From Burkholderia cepacia (GTDB lineage: Bacteria > Pseudomonadota > Gammaproteobacteria > Burkholderiales > Burkholderiaceae), in the NCBI RefSeq assembly GCF_001718835.1, contig NZ_CP013444.1, positions 124,001-188,000 of the forward strand: a stretch of 64,000 nt of DNA, given 5' to 3'. Made by a program: the position numbers and the translations under genes. The notes under the pieces are model-generated. The model ran no database searches. It worked only from the letters and a program-made list of their open reading frames with translations, and was not told the DNA's origin. Below, piece after piece: positions 17,430 to 25,609 of this stretch (its first letter is position 1; each line of letters opens with the position of its first letter).

Positions 17430-17849
17430 TCACTCCCCGATCAGATGCAGCACGATGTCGCGCCGGTGCGCGGCGCGGCGATGCTCGAACAGGTAGATGC
17501 CCTGCCACGTGCCGAGCACCATGCGTCCGTGCTCGACCGGGATCGACAGCTGTACCTGCGTGAGCGCCGTGCGCAGATGCGCGGGCATGTCGTCGGGCCC
17601 TTCGGTGTCGTGCGCGTAGCGCGTGGCGTCCTCCGGTGCGAGCGTCGCGAAGTAGCGTTCGAGATCGCGCTGCACCGACGGATCCGCGTTCTCCTGGATC
17701 AGCAGCGACGCCGACGTATGGCGGCAGAACACCGTGAGCAGGCCGGTGCGGATCGCCTGCTGGTCGACGAATGCGCGCACCTGCGGCGTGAATTCGACGA
17801 GGCCGCGCCCGCGTGCGTCGACGATAACGTGTTGAATCGCCTGTTTCAT
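17430..17849 (-). CDS. YjbQ family protein (UPF0047)
   Basis: A 139-residue protein of the YjbQ/UPF0047 family. Conserved features seen are VFCRHTSASLLIQENADPSV, whose His-Thr-Ser-Ala and Glu-Asn residues line the family's pocket, then the HTWQGIYL-like box (LGTWQGIYLFEHR). Some members have weak thiamine phosphate synthase activity, but the physiological role is unsettled. The start at 17849 begins at the conserved sequence. It lies 22 bases downstream of a thioredoxin-like gene. Confidence 0.88.
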   Translation of the reverse strand: MKQAIQHVIVDARGRGLVEFTPQVRAFVDQQAIRTGLLTVFCRHTSASLLIQENADPSVQRDLERYFATLAPEDATRYAHDTEGPDDMPAHLRTALTQVQLSIPVEHGRMVLGTWQGIYLFEHRRAAHRRDIVLHLIGE

Positions 17850-17871
17850 GATCGTTGCAATACCGATGTGC

Positions 17872-18198
17872 TCAGGCGAGCGCGGCGAAGCCGTCGGCTT
17901 CGATCTGCTTCGCGTCGGCCGGGCGCACGACGCGCGCGACCTCGACACCGTCGCGCAGGAAGACGAGTGTCGGCCACAGCTTCACGCCGAACGAGCGGCC
18001 GAGCGGGCGGCCGGGACCGTCTTCGATTTTCAGATGCCGGACCGCGGGGTGCGCCGAAAACGAGTCGCGAATCGCGGGCTGCGCGCCCTGGCAGATCCCG
18101 CACCAGTTCGCGCCGAATTCGATGACGGTTGCGCCGGCGAGCGCTTCGACCTCCGCGCGGGTGGGCGCATCGGCGCTATAGGCTTGTGGAGAATGCAT
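17872..18198 (-). CDS. Thioredoxin-family protein
   Basis: A 108-residue single-domain thioredoxin fold. The active site is WCGIC rather than the standard WCGPC (about residue 33), the cis-Pro occurs in LWPTLVFL, and the C-terminal helix is complete. There is no signal peptide, so it should be cytoplasmic. The CGIC variant is typical of divergent thioredoxins with altered redox potential. It lies between the LolC-like permease gene and yjbQ on the minus strand. Confidence 0.85.
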   Translation of the reverse strand: MHSPQAYSADAPTRAEVEALAGATVIEFGANWCGICQGAQPAIRDSFSAHPAVRHLKIEDGPGRPLGRSFGVKLWPTLVFLRDGVEVARVVRPADAKQIEADGFAALA

Positions 18199-18291
18199 CG
18201 CGACCCCATGTGCTTGAAGAAAGTGTGGCCGCATTCGCGGCCCCTGCGCTTACTGTAGCGGAAAAGGGCGCGGCCGGCGTAGAGGCGGCGC

Positions 18292-19554
18292 TCATTCGTA
18301 GCGCAATGCATCGGCCGGCCGTACCCGCGCGGCGCGCCAGCTCGGGTAGAGCGTCGCGAGCGCCGACAGCAGGAACGCAATGGCGCCGACTTCGATCACG
18401 TCGGTCACGACGAGCTTGGACGGCAGCTTGTCGAGGAAATAGACGGACGGCGTCAGGAAGCGGATGCCGAGCATGTGCTCGATCGCGGGCAGCAACCAGG
18501 GAATGCTCGCTGCGATCGCACAGCCGATCACCACGCCCGTCATCGTCCCGACCAGGCCGATCGTCATCCCCTGGATCGCGAAGATTTTCATGATCGACCC
18601 GGGCGGCGCGCCGAGCGTGCGCAGGATCGCGATGTCGCCCTGCTTCTGCGTGACGGTCATCACGAGCGACGACACGAGGTTGAACGCGGCGACCGCGACG
18701 ATCAGCATCAGGATCAGCGACAGCATGCGCTTCTGCAATTGCTCGGCGACGAACCACGTGCGGTTCTGCCGCGTCCAGTCGCGGATGTAGAGATCGCCCG
18801 ACAGCGAGCGCGACAGTTCCAGCGCGATGTCCGGCGCGCGCTGCAGATCGTCGAGGCGCAGCCGGATGCCGGTCGGCGCGCGCACGTTGAACAGCGTCTG
18901 CGCGTCGCGGATATGGATGTAGGCGAGCGCGCTGTCGTACTGGTAATGGCCCGACTCGAACGTGCCGACCACGTTGAACTGCCTGAATTGCGGAAGGAGA
19001 TTGCGCATCTGCGCGCCGCCGCCGGGCGCGAAGAACGTCAGCCGGTCGCCGGCCTGCACCTGCAGGGTGGACGCGAGCGCGGCGCCGAGCACGATCCCGA
19101 GCTCGCCCGGCGCGAGCGCGTCGAGGCGCCCGCTCTTCATGTCTTTCGCGATGCCGGACACCTGCGGCTCGAGCCGCGGGTCGATGCCGCGCAACGCGAC
19201 GCCGGTGACCTTGCCGCCGTGCGTGAGCAGCGCCTGGGCCTCGACATACGGCGCCGCGCTTTTGACCGACGAATTGCGCAGCGACTCGCCGGCGGTCTGC
19301 TTCCAGTCGGGCAGCGCGCCGGTGGGCGAGAAGATTTCCACGTGCGCGAGCACGGCAAGCATGCGGTCCCGCACCTCGCTCCTGAACCCGTTCATCACGG
19401 ACAGCACGATGATCAGCGCGGCCACGCCGAGCGCGATGCCCGACATCGACGCAACGGCGATGAACGAAATGAAGCCGTTGCCTGTCGTGCCGGTCGTGCG
19501 CTTGCCGACGCGGGTGTACCGCAACCCGATCTGCCATTCGTACGGGACTTTCAA
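18292..19554 (-). CDS. Lipoprotein-releasing ABC permease LolC/LolE
   Basis: A 420-residue permease with the LolC/LolE layout: first membrane helix near residues 27-50 (FISFIAVASMSGIALGVAALIIVLSVMNGF is the family opening), a large periplasmic domain (about 55-265), then three helices in the C-terminal 150 residues, with the coupling region TQKQGDIAILRTLGA. It would extract outer-membrane lipoproteins from the inner membrane together with the ATPase LolD. No ATP-binding gene lies next to it in the window. Thioredoxin-like and YjbQ genes follow on the same strand. Confidence 0.88.
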   Translation of the reverse strand: MKVPYEWQIGLRYTRVGKRTTGTTGNGFISFIAVASMSGIALGVAALIIVLSVMNGFRSEVRDRMLAVLAHVEIFSPTGALPDWKQTAGESLRNSSVKSAAPYVEAQALLTHGGKVTGVALRGIDPRLEPQVSGIAKDMKSGRLDALAPGELGIVLGAALASTLQVQAGDRLTFFAPGGGAQMRNLLPQFRQFNVVGTFESGHYQYDSALAYIHIRDAQTLFNVRAPTGIRLRLDDLQRAPDIALELSRSLSGDLYIRDWTRQNRTWFVAEQLQKRMLSLILMLIVAVAAFNLVSSLVMTVTQKQGDIAILRTLGAPPGSIMKIFAIQGMTIGLVGTMTGVVIGCAIAASIPWLLPAIEHMLGIRFLTPSVYFLDKLPSKLVVTDVIEVGAIAFLLSALATLYPSWRAARVRPADALRYE

Positions 19555-19610
19555 GCGCTGTCCTCTGAAGAGGGGTTCGTCAACGGGAGCACTTTAAACG
19601 AACATCGAGG

Positions 19611-20684
19611 TCACGATTTGCGACGCGGAATGTCCAGCTCGAAGATCGACCCGCCGGCGCGCGACGTGACATACCGCGCCTGGCCTTGGTGCGCCTGCGC
19701 TATCGCGCGGACGACGGACAGGCCGAGGCCGGAGCCGCCGAATTTGCGGGAACGCGACACGTCCGCACGCGTAAAAGGCTCGAACGCATGTCGCGCGAAT
19801 TCGGGGCTGAGGCCGGGGCCTTCGTCTTCCACGCGAAGAACGACGCTCGAACCCTGGACCGCCATCTCGATGCGAAGCTTGCCGGGCACCGCATAGCGGC
19901 GCGCGTTGTCGAGCAGCGCGAGCAGCGCCTGCCGGATGCGCGCGCCGTCGCATGGCACGACGCTCGCGGTGGTCGCCATTTCGACGGCAAAACCGGCGTC
20001 GTGCAGCGCGTCGCTGACGGAATCGACGGCGCTCCGGACTTCGAGCTCGATGTCGGTCGGCTGGATGTTCATGTCCAGGCGCCCGATGTCCTGCAGCGTG
20101 ACGATGTGCAGGTCGTCGACGAGCCGGGACAAGCCTTCGACCTGATTCAGCAGGCCCCGGAACAGCGATTCGTCAGGCTCGAACACCTTGTCCCGCAGGC
20201 CCTGCAGCCGGCCCCTGAGGATCGTGAGCGGGGTGCGCAGTTCATGGACGATCGCCGCGTTCCACGCCGTCATCTCGGAGGTCATGCCCTGCAGCCGGAT
20301 CGCCATCGCGTTGAAGTCGTCGACCAGCAGTGCCGTCTCGCCGAGCGAGCGGTCGCCGGGAATCGCCCGGGCGTCCAGGTCGCCGGCGGCGATGCTGCGC
20401 GCGCTTTCCGCAAGCGAGTTGAGCGGCTTGAGAATGCGCCGGGCCAGCCGGGTCGCCATCACGACCGCGGCGATCAGCCCCGTCAGCAACAGGATCGCGA
20501 AGATCAGGTAATCGGCCGCGTGCGGGATGAGCACATCGATGACGCGCTCGTGCGTGGGCGGCGAAAAGGTGAACAGCAACCCGTAGATGACGAACAGGCC
20601 GACAAAGATGATCAGCGTCGTGGTGACCGAGACCAGCCCCATCGACAGCACGATCTGCCGGCTCAGCTTGCTGCGCGTGTTCAC
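19611..20684 (-). CDS. Sensor histidine kinase (BaeS-like)
   Basis: A 357-residue sensor kinase with two membrane helices (about 11-33 and 51-75) around a short periplasmic loop, a HAMP domain (LARRILKPLNSLAESARSI), the H-box AAIVHELRTPLT with the phosphorylated His, and an ATPase domain with N-box LLDNARRYA, EDEGPGLSPEF and GGSGLGLSVV. The start is GTG 20684, overlapping the regulator's TGA in a GTGA tetramer, which indicates translational coupling. The signal sensed is unknown; the short periplasmic loop suggests an envelope stimulus. Confidence 0.9.
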   Translation of the reverse strand: MNTRSKLSRQIVLSMGLVSVTTTLIIFVGLFVIYGLLFTFSPPTHERVIDVLIPHAADYLIFAILLLTGLIAAVVMATRLARRILKPLNSLAESARSIAAGDLDARAIPGDRSLGETALLVDDFNAMAIRLQGMTSEMTAWNAAIVHELRTPLTILRGRLQGLRDKVFEPDESLFRGLLNQVEGLSRLVDDLHIVTLQDIGRLDMNIQPTDIELEVRSAVDSVSDALHDAGFAVEMATTASVVPCDGARIRQALLALLDNARRYAVPGKLRIEMAVQGSSVVLRVEDEGPGLSPEFARHAFEPFTRADVSRSRKFGGSGLGLSVVRAIAQAHQGQARYVTSRAGGSIFELDIPRRKS

Positions 20685-21370
20685 TGGATTCTCTGCAGCC
20701 GGTAGCCGACGCCGCGCATCACCTCCGGCATCCCGGACGCGCCCGCGCATTCGAGCTTCTTGCGCAACCGGCTGATATGGCTGTCGACGGTACGCTCCAG
20801 CGCATCGACGTCGGCGAGGCAGGCGTCGATCAGTTCGCTGCGCGTGAACACGCGGTTCGGCGAGCCGGCCAGGTGGGCGAGCAGCCGGAATTCGGTCAGC
20901 GTCAGCGACACCTGGGTTTCACCGGAGTCCGACCGGACCCTGGCCAGATAGCTTTCGGTGTCGATCTCGAGGTTGCCGACCCGCATCACGCCCCCTTGCA
21001 GGGACGTGCCGGAGCGCCGCAACACCGCCCGGATGCGGGCGACCACCTCGGCCGGGTTGAACGGCTTCGTGATGTAGTCGTCCGCGCCGAAGCGTAGCCC
21101 CTGCAAGCGATCGATTTCGCGGTCGAGCGCCGTGATGATGACGATCGGCGTGTCGCCGCGGCGTCGCAGCTCGATGAGCACCTCCCAGCCGTCTTTGTTC
21201 GGCATCCTGACGTCGAGCAGGATCAGGTCGGGTTTCAGCACGGGCTGCACGTCGAGTGCGGCTTGCCCGTTGCCGACCCGGTAAGTGCGAAATCCCTCGC
21301 GGGTCAGGTATGCGTCGAGGATTTCCGCAATTTCCGGCTCGTCTTCAGCAATCAGTATCAGCGCATTCAT
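20681..21370 (-). CDS. OmpR/PhoB-family response regulator (BaeR-like)
   Basis: A 229-residue regulator. The receiver domain has the acidic pair in AEDEPE, phospho-acceptor Asp in LLDVRMPNKDG, switch Thr in IITALD and Lys in YITKPF. The winged-helix DNA-binding domain occupies the C-terminal 95 residues (TLTEFRLLAHLA through RTVDSHISRLRKKLE and RGVGYRL). It precedes and overlaps the kinase gene by four bases, so the two form one operon. ATG 21370 opens directly on the receiver fold; the in-frame upstream ATG at 21409 adds unconserved residues. Confidence 0.92.
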   Translation of the reverse strand: MNALILIAEDEPEIAEILDAYLTREGFRTYRVGNGQAALDVQPVLKPDLILLDVRMPNKDGWEVLIELRRRGDTPIVIITALDREIDRLQGLRFGADDYITKPFNPAEVVARIRAVLRRSGTSLQGGVMRVGNLEIDTESYLARVRSDSGETQVSLTLTEFRLLAHLAGSPNRVFTRSELIDACLADVDALERTVDSHISRLRKKLECAGASGMPEVMRGVGYRLQRIQ

Positions 21371-21595
21371 TGGTTCAGCTGCGTTTCGCGTAACAGGAGT
21401 GTGATGCAATGTTGGCGTGGCGTCGGGCTCGAAACAACGTCAGCCATGGAATCTCCATTTTCTCGCAATACTGCCGGCTGATTCGACGCGAAAATCCGCG
21501 GAAATGCAAACGTCTCCATCGAATGTTCACAATGGCTGCGCGATCGCTACACCGTTGCGGGCGATGATCGGCGCCGGCCCCCCACAGGTGAAAAA

Positions 21596-22276
21596 TTGTC
21601 GAATAGTCAGGAGATTCCGCTGCACGAAGAGAGCCGGCTCTGGGAAAACACACTGGTGAAACGGTGGGTCCGGGGGCACGGCGAGGACGGCTACGATTTC
21701 AGGCTTCTGCTGTATCCGCTGGCCGGCATTTTCGTGCTGCTGTTCGTGCTCGTCCTGTTCGAGCAGATCGGCTGGGCGCTCCTGCTGAGCGCCGCCGTGA
21801 CGCTGTTCGTTGGCGTGGCGGGCTATTACGGCGCGAAGCGCGAAATTCTCGTGTCGTCGCCCACGACGCGAGCCGTGATGAGAGCGCGCACGAAGCAGGC
21901 CGCCGAACGCTTCTCGTCGCTCGGCGCCGGCGCGACCGTGATGGCGATCTTCGTCCATGCGACGTCGGTGTCGCTCGCGCTGTACGGCCACATGCTGCTC
22001 GACACGATGATCAAGGACGCGTTCTCGATGTTCATCGCGTTGGCGTTTCTTCCGGTGTATGTCTGCGGGGCGGTGCGCAAACTCGCGGTGGCGCGCATCG
22101 AAGAGCTCGACGCGCTGCGCAACGATGCAACCGGCACGACGCTGAAATTCGACCGGAAAGGCGCGGTCCGTGCGATCGTCGTCCAAGGCCCGGCCGGATG
22201 GTCGAGCGTATCGGTGCTGGAATACACGGTGCTTCGGTTCAAGCCGGACATCGACGAGATCGGGCGCGCGCCTTGA
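21596..22276 (+). CDS. Hypothetical membrane protein
   Basis: A 226-residue protein with a charged N-terminus and about four hydrophobic helices (39-58, 60-78, 110-135 and 142-160) followed by a basic cytoplasmic tail. No family is recognised. The apparent start is TTG 21596, five bases after an AGGTGA ribosome site; no ATG lies in a better position. It ends 18 bases before the strong promoter of the thr leader, so it is probably an independent unit. Confidence 0.55.
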   Translation: MSNSQEIPLHEESRLWENTLVKRWVRGHGEDGYDFRLLLYPLAGIFVLLFVLVLFEQIGWALLLSAAVTLFVGVAGYYGAKREILVSSPTTRAVMRARTKQAAERFSSLGAGATVMAIFVHATSVSLALYGHMLLDTMIKDAFSMFIALAFLPVYVCGAVRKLAVARIEELDALRNDATGTTLKFDRKGAVRAIVVQGPAGWSSVSVLEYTVLRFKPDIDEIGRAP

Positions 22277-22294
22277 ATCCGAAGAAGGCGCGTG

Positions 22295-22323
22295 TTGACA
22301 ACGACAAATCGCGTCGCTAGATT
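22295..22323 (+). promoter_or_regulatory. Strong sigma70 promoter of the thrS leader
   Basis: A perfect TTGACA (22295-22300) is separated by exactly 17 bases from TAGATT (22318-22323). Six bases later comes the ATG of the leader peptide, so transcription should begin at its A (22330). Confidence 0.8.
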
Positions 22324-22329
22324 GCTCGC

Positions 22330-22410
22330 ATGAACGCATTTTTCGTCACGACTACGACCACCACCACCGCGACCGCATATGGCGGGCGTGGAGGAGGTCG
22401 CGCGTCGTAG
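22330..22410 (+). CDS. Threonine-rich leader peptide of thrS (leaderless)
   Basis: A 26-residue frame starting MNAFFV, then seven consecutive Thr codons (22348-22368), Ala, an eighth Thr (22372-22374), a Gly/Arg-rich tail and TAG. This is the classical form of an amino-acid operon leader such as the E. coli thr leader, but without Ile codons, so it would read threonyl-tRNA alone. No Shine-Dalgarno exists, since the ATG coincides with the predicted transcription start. Segments GGCGGG (22381-22386) and CGTCGT (22403-22408) can pair with CCCGCC (22437-22442) and ACGACG (22447-22452) of the terminator hairpin and may act as antiterminators. The peptide itself probably has no other function. Confidence 0.85.
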   Translation: MNAFFVTTTTTTTATAYGGRGGGRAS

Positions 22411-22431
22411 ATCGATGCGTCGGATCACCCC

Positions 22432-22462
22432 AAAGCCCCGCCGGAGACGACGGGGCTTTTTT
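22432..22462 (+). terminator. Attenuator terminator before thrS
   Basis: AAAGCCCCG (22432-22440) and CGGGGCTTT (22451-22459) form a 9-bp stem ending in a six-T run (22457-22462), a strong intrinsic terminator. It sits between the Thr leader stop and the synthetase start, the expected place for an attenuator. Confidence 0.88.
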
Positions 22463-22501
22463 CATGCTCCGTTTTCGTCGGCATCAACGTGAATGGAGAA
22501 C

Positions 22502-23725
22502 ATGATGGATGCTTTCGATCACCGCGTGCTCGGCAACAAGCTCGATTTGTTTCACCAGCAGGATGAAAGTCCCGGCGCCGTTTTCTGGCATCCGCGCGGA
22601 ATGGCGCTTTATCGCGTCGTCGAGGAATATGTTCGGGAACGGATGAGGCAGGCCGGGTTCGCGGAAGTGCGCACGCCGCAAATCGCGTCGCGCGCGCTCT
22701 GGGAGCAAAGCGGCCATTGGGAGAAGTTCGGCAGGAACATGTTCTCGCTCGACAGCGACGGGCAGCCGTTCTGCCTCAAGCCGATGAGTTGCCCCTGCCA
22801 TGTGCAGGTATTCAAGCGAGGGTCGCGCTCGTATCGCGACCTGCCCGTCCGATATTCGGAATTCGGCGCAGTCCACCGGGCCGAGCCGTCCGGTTCGCTG
22901 CACGGCCTGATGCGCGCCCGGGCGTTCACGCAGGATGATGCCCACGTGCTCTGCATGGAGGATCAGGTCGAAGCCGAGGTCGCACGGTTCTGCCGTCTGC
23001 TGAAGACGATCTACGCGGATTTCGGGTTCGACCGCTTCGATGTCGCGTTGTCGACGAGGCCGTCGGTTCGCGCCGGCGACGACGCGCTCTGGGACCGCTC
23101 CGAATCGATGCTGGCGCTTGCCGCGCGCTCGGCCGGACTGCACTTCGAGATACAGCAGGGAGAAGGCGCGTTTTACGGGCCCAAGCTCGAATTCCATCTG
23201 CTCGACCGCCAGGGACGGAAGTGGCAGTGCGGCACGATCCAGCTCGATTTCGTGCTGCCGGAGCGGCTCGGCGCAACGTATGTGTCGGAGAGCGGCGCGA
23301 AGGCGACGCCGGTCATGCTGCATCATGCGGTCCTCGGAAGCCTCGAGCGATTCATCGGCATCCTGCTCGAGCACTATGAGGGATGGCTGCCGACGTGGCT
23401 TGCTCCCGACCAGATCGTCGTGGCCAACATCGGCGACGAAGAGCGCCCGTTTGCGGACAGCGCGGCGCTCGCGTTCGAAACGATCGGCTGCCGCGTATTG
23501 CGCGACTTTCGCCCGGAACGCCTGCCGCGCAAGATCTTCGACGCGCGCGAACTGGCTGCGCCGATCTTCGCGGTAGCCGGACCGAAGGAAGCGCAATCCG
23601 GCGCGGTGTCGCTGAGGTTGAGAAACGGCGAACGGCATGCGTTGTCGATCGGTGACGCGCTCGCGTATCTGGAAAAGCAGGTACGCGCGCCGTCGCGTTC
23701 GAGCGCGCTTCGCATGCACGCCTGA
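22502..23725 (+). CDS. Threonyl-tRNA synthetase lacking TGS and editing domains
   Basis: About 407 residues, against roughly 640 for normal bacterial ThrRS. It begins at the class II catalytic core (FDHRVLGNKLDLFHQQ) and has motif 2 (FGAVHRAEPSGSLHGLMR) and motif 3 (LGSLERFIGIL). Its zinc ligands are Cys in PMSCPCHVQ, His in QDDAHVLC and His in PVMLHHAVLG. The anticodon-binding domain follows from about residue 305. The N-terminal TGS and editing domains, which clear Ser-tRNA-Thr, are absent. The upstream Thr leader and terminator imply induction when charged tRNA-Thr falls. It is probably a second, inducible or inhibitor-resistant copy, though no housekeeping thrS can be seen here. A GGAG lies upstream; ATG 22505 is an equally good start. 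Confidence 0.9.
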   Translation: MMDAFDHRVLGNKLDLFHQQDESPGAVFWHPRGMALYRVVEEYVRERMRQAGFAEVRTPQIASRALWEQSGHWEKFGRNMFSLDSDGQPFCLKPMSCPCHVQVFKRGSRSYRDLPVRYSEFGAVHRAEPSGSLHGLMRARAFTQDDAHVLCMEDQVEAEVARFCRLLKTIYADFGFDRFDVALSTRPSVRAGDDALWDRSESMLALAARSAGLHFEIQQGEGAFYGPKLEFHLLDRQGRKWQCGTIQLDFVLPERLGATYVSESGAKATPVMLHHAVLGSLERFIGILLEHYEGWLPTWLAPDQIVVANIGDEERPFADSAALAFETIGCRVLRDFRPERLPRKIFDARELAAPIFAVAGPKEAQSGAVSLRLRNGERHALSIGDALAYLEKQVRAPSRSSALRMHA

Positions 23726-24103
23726 TGTCGCCGGCCGGTCGGCACGCGACCGTTGCATGAGCGGCTTTGGCGTGGCTAGAGCCTACCCTCTGATTTCACC
23801 TCGCACCGCCGCATAAAACTGTCATCCGGCGCCTGCGGCGACCGCGCGCGCGGCATGCCGAACGTTGCGCGAGCGACCCTCGGCGTTTCGTCGCTACCGT
23901 CCTTCAGGCAAGGCCGGCGCGGCGCTTCGCGATGCCGCCCGATGCGCCAAAGCGTATCCGCCCCCTTGCGCCGCTCGCGATCCGCATTCAAGCGACGAAT
24001 GTGTGCATCGCAACAATCCATTTCATTCGCGGCAATCGTAACGGTAAGGTGAACGCACGTTCGAATTTGATCGAGCGATGCGAAATCACCACTCGACGAC
24101 GCC
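23726..24103. other. Intergenic region before MFS gene
   Basis: About 380 bases. The only open frames are arginine/serine-rich and look spurious. A slightly AT-richer stretch lies just before the MFS start (around 24010-24080), where a promoter is expected, but no convincing hexamer pair was identified. Confidence 0.45.
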
Positions 24104-25600
24104 ATGAAAACGACTTCCGATCGACCTGCGCAAGCAGCACCCTCGACCCCCGGCGGCGCGCCGGCAGGCGGCGGCAATGCGCGTGCGGCGGGCCCGCGCC
24201 TGCCGGCCAGGCTGGTGGGCCCGATCGTGCTCGGCACGCTGCTCAATGCGCTGAACTCGTCGATGATCGCGGTCGCGCTCGTCAGCATCCAGCAGGCGTT
24301 CCATCCGCAGGGGCACGAACGCATCGACACGATGTGGCTCGTGTCGGGCCTGTATCTCGCGACGGCCGTCGGCCAGCCGACGATGGGGCGGCTCGCCGAC
24401 CGGTTCGGCGCGAAGCGGATCTTCTGCGTCGGCCTCGCGATCGTATTGATCGCGTCCGCGCTCGCGCCGTTCGCACCGTCGCTCGGGTGGCTGATCGCGT
24501 CGCGCGTCGCGCTCGGCATCGGCACGTCCGCCGCATATCCGGCCGGCATGGCGATGATCCGCACGTGGTCGCAGCGGCACGCGAACGGCGCGACGCCGAC
24601 GGGCGGACTCGGCGCGATCTCGGTCGCGGCGCAGGTGGCCGTCGCGTTCGGGCCGCCGCTCGGCGGCGCGCTCGTGCAGTTCGCCGGCTGGCGTGCGATC
24701 TTCTGGATCAACGTGCCGATCGTGCTGCTGGCGTTCGCGCTGGCGTGGCTGTGGATTCCGGCCGACGTCGCCCCGCGCGGCGCGCAGCCACGCCGAACGC
24801 TGCCGGGCACGCTGAAGGAACTGGATCTGCCGGGTGTCGTGCTGTTCATCCTGACGCTCGCGAGCCTGCTGCTGTTCCTGCAATCGGTCACGCACGATCC
24901 GGACTGGCTGCTGCTCGCCGCGACGCTGGTGCTGTGCCCGGTGCTGGTCGGGCACGAGCGGCGGGCCGCGACGCCGCTGATCGACATCCGCATGCTCGGC
25001 GACAACCGTGCGCTCACGAGTACGTACCTGCGCTGCGTCGGCACCTACGCGGTGTTCTACGCGATCTTCTATGCGCTGCCGATGTGGCTGCAGGAGGCCA
25101 AGCACCTGTCCGCCGCCGACGCCGGCCTCGTGATGCTGCCGGTCGCCGGGATCGGCACCGTGGCGACGATGCTGGCGACCCGCCTCGCAGACCGTCACGG
25201 CTCGCGGCCGGTGCTGATCATCGGCTCCGCGATGCTGTGCGCCGGCAGCGTCGTGATGAACCTGCTCACCAGTGCGATGCCGGTGTGGTCGATCGTACTG
25301 CTATCGATCGTGTTCGGCGTGCCGAACGGCTTCAACAATCTCGGCAACCAGGCCGCGCTCTACCGGAGCGCGCCGCACGACCGGATCGGCACGGCTTCGG
25401 GGTTGTACCGCACCGCGCAGTATGTGGGCGGCAGCCTGTCGTTTGCGCTCGTCGGGCTGGCGCTCGGCCATCCGGCGAGCGATCGCGGCCTGCGCGAGCT
25501 GGCCATCGTCCTGGCGGTCATCAGCGTGCTGCTGCTGCTCAATGCTGCGTCGAGCCGGCACCTGGATGCCGCCGCTTCTTCCATCCCCCAACAGAAGTGA
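24104..25600 (+). CDS. MFS transporter, 14-helix drug-efflux type
   Basis: A 498-residue membrane protein with a Pro/Gly-rich N-terminus (about 30 residues) and about fourteen hydrophobic helices, the layout of the DHA2/EmrB group. Recognisable are the helix 2-3 loop motif A (GRLADRFGAKRIF) and motif C-like residues in helix 5 (FGPPLGGALVQ). It likely exports a toxic compound or metabolite with proton antiport. An isochorismatase-fold gene starts nine bases after the stop, so the two are probably co-transcribed. Confidence 0.85.
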   Translation: MKTTSDRPAQAAPSTPGGAPAGGGNARAAGPRLPARLVGPIVLGTLLNALNSSMIAVALVSIQQAFHPQGHERIDTMWLVSGLYLATAVGQPTMGRLADRFGAKRIFCVGLAIVLIASALAPFAPSLGWLIASRVALGIGTSAAYPAGMAMIRTWSQRHANGATPTGGLGAISVAAQVAVAFGPPLGGALVQFAGWRAIFWINVPIVLLAFALAWLWIPADVAPRGAQPRRTLPGTLKELDLPGVVLFILTLASLLLFLQSVTHDPDWLLLAATLVLCPVLVGHERRAATPLIDIRMLGDNRALTSTYLRCVGTYAVFYAIFYALPMWLQEAKHLSAADAGLVMLPVAGIGTVATMLATRLADRHGSRPVLIIGSAMLCAGSVVMNLLTSAMPVWSIVLLSIVFGVPNGFNNLGNQAALYRSAPHDRIGTASGLYRTAQYVGGSLSFALVGLALGHPASDRGLRELAIVLAVISVLLLLNAASSRHLDAAASSIPQQK

Positions 25601-25609
25601 GGTTTTGAC

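Noticed and set aside
23855..24052. 65-codon frame in the intergenic region before the MFS gene
   Set aside because: Ser/Arg-rich, no recognisable start signal and no domain.
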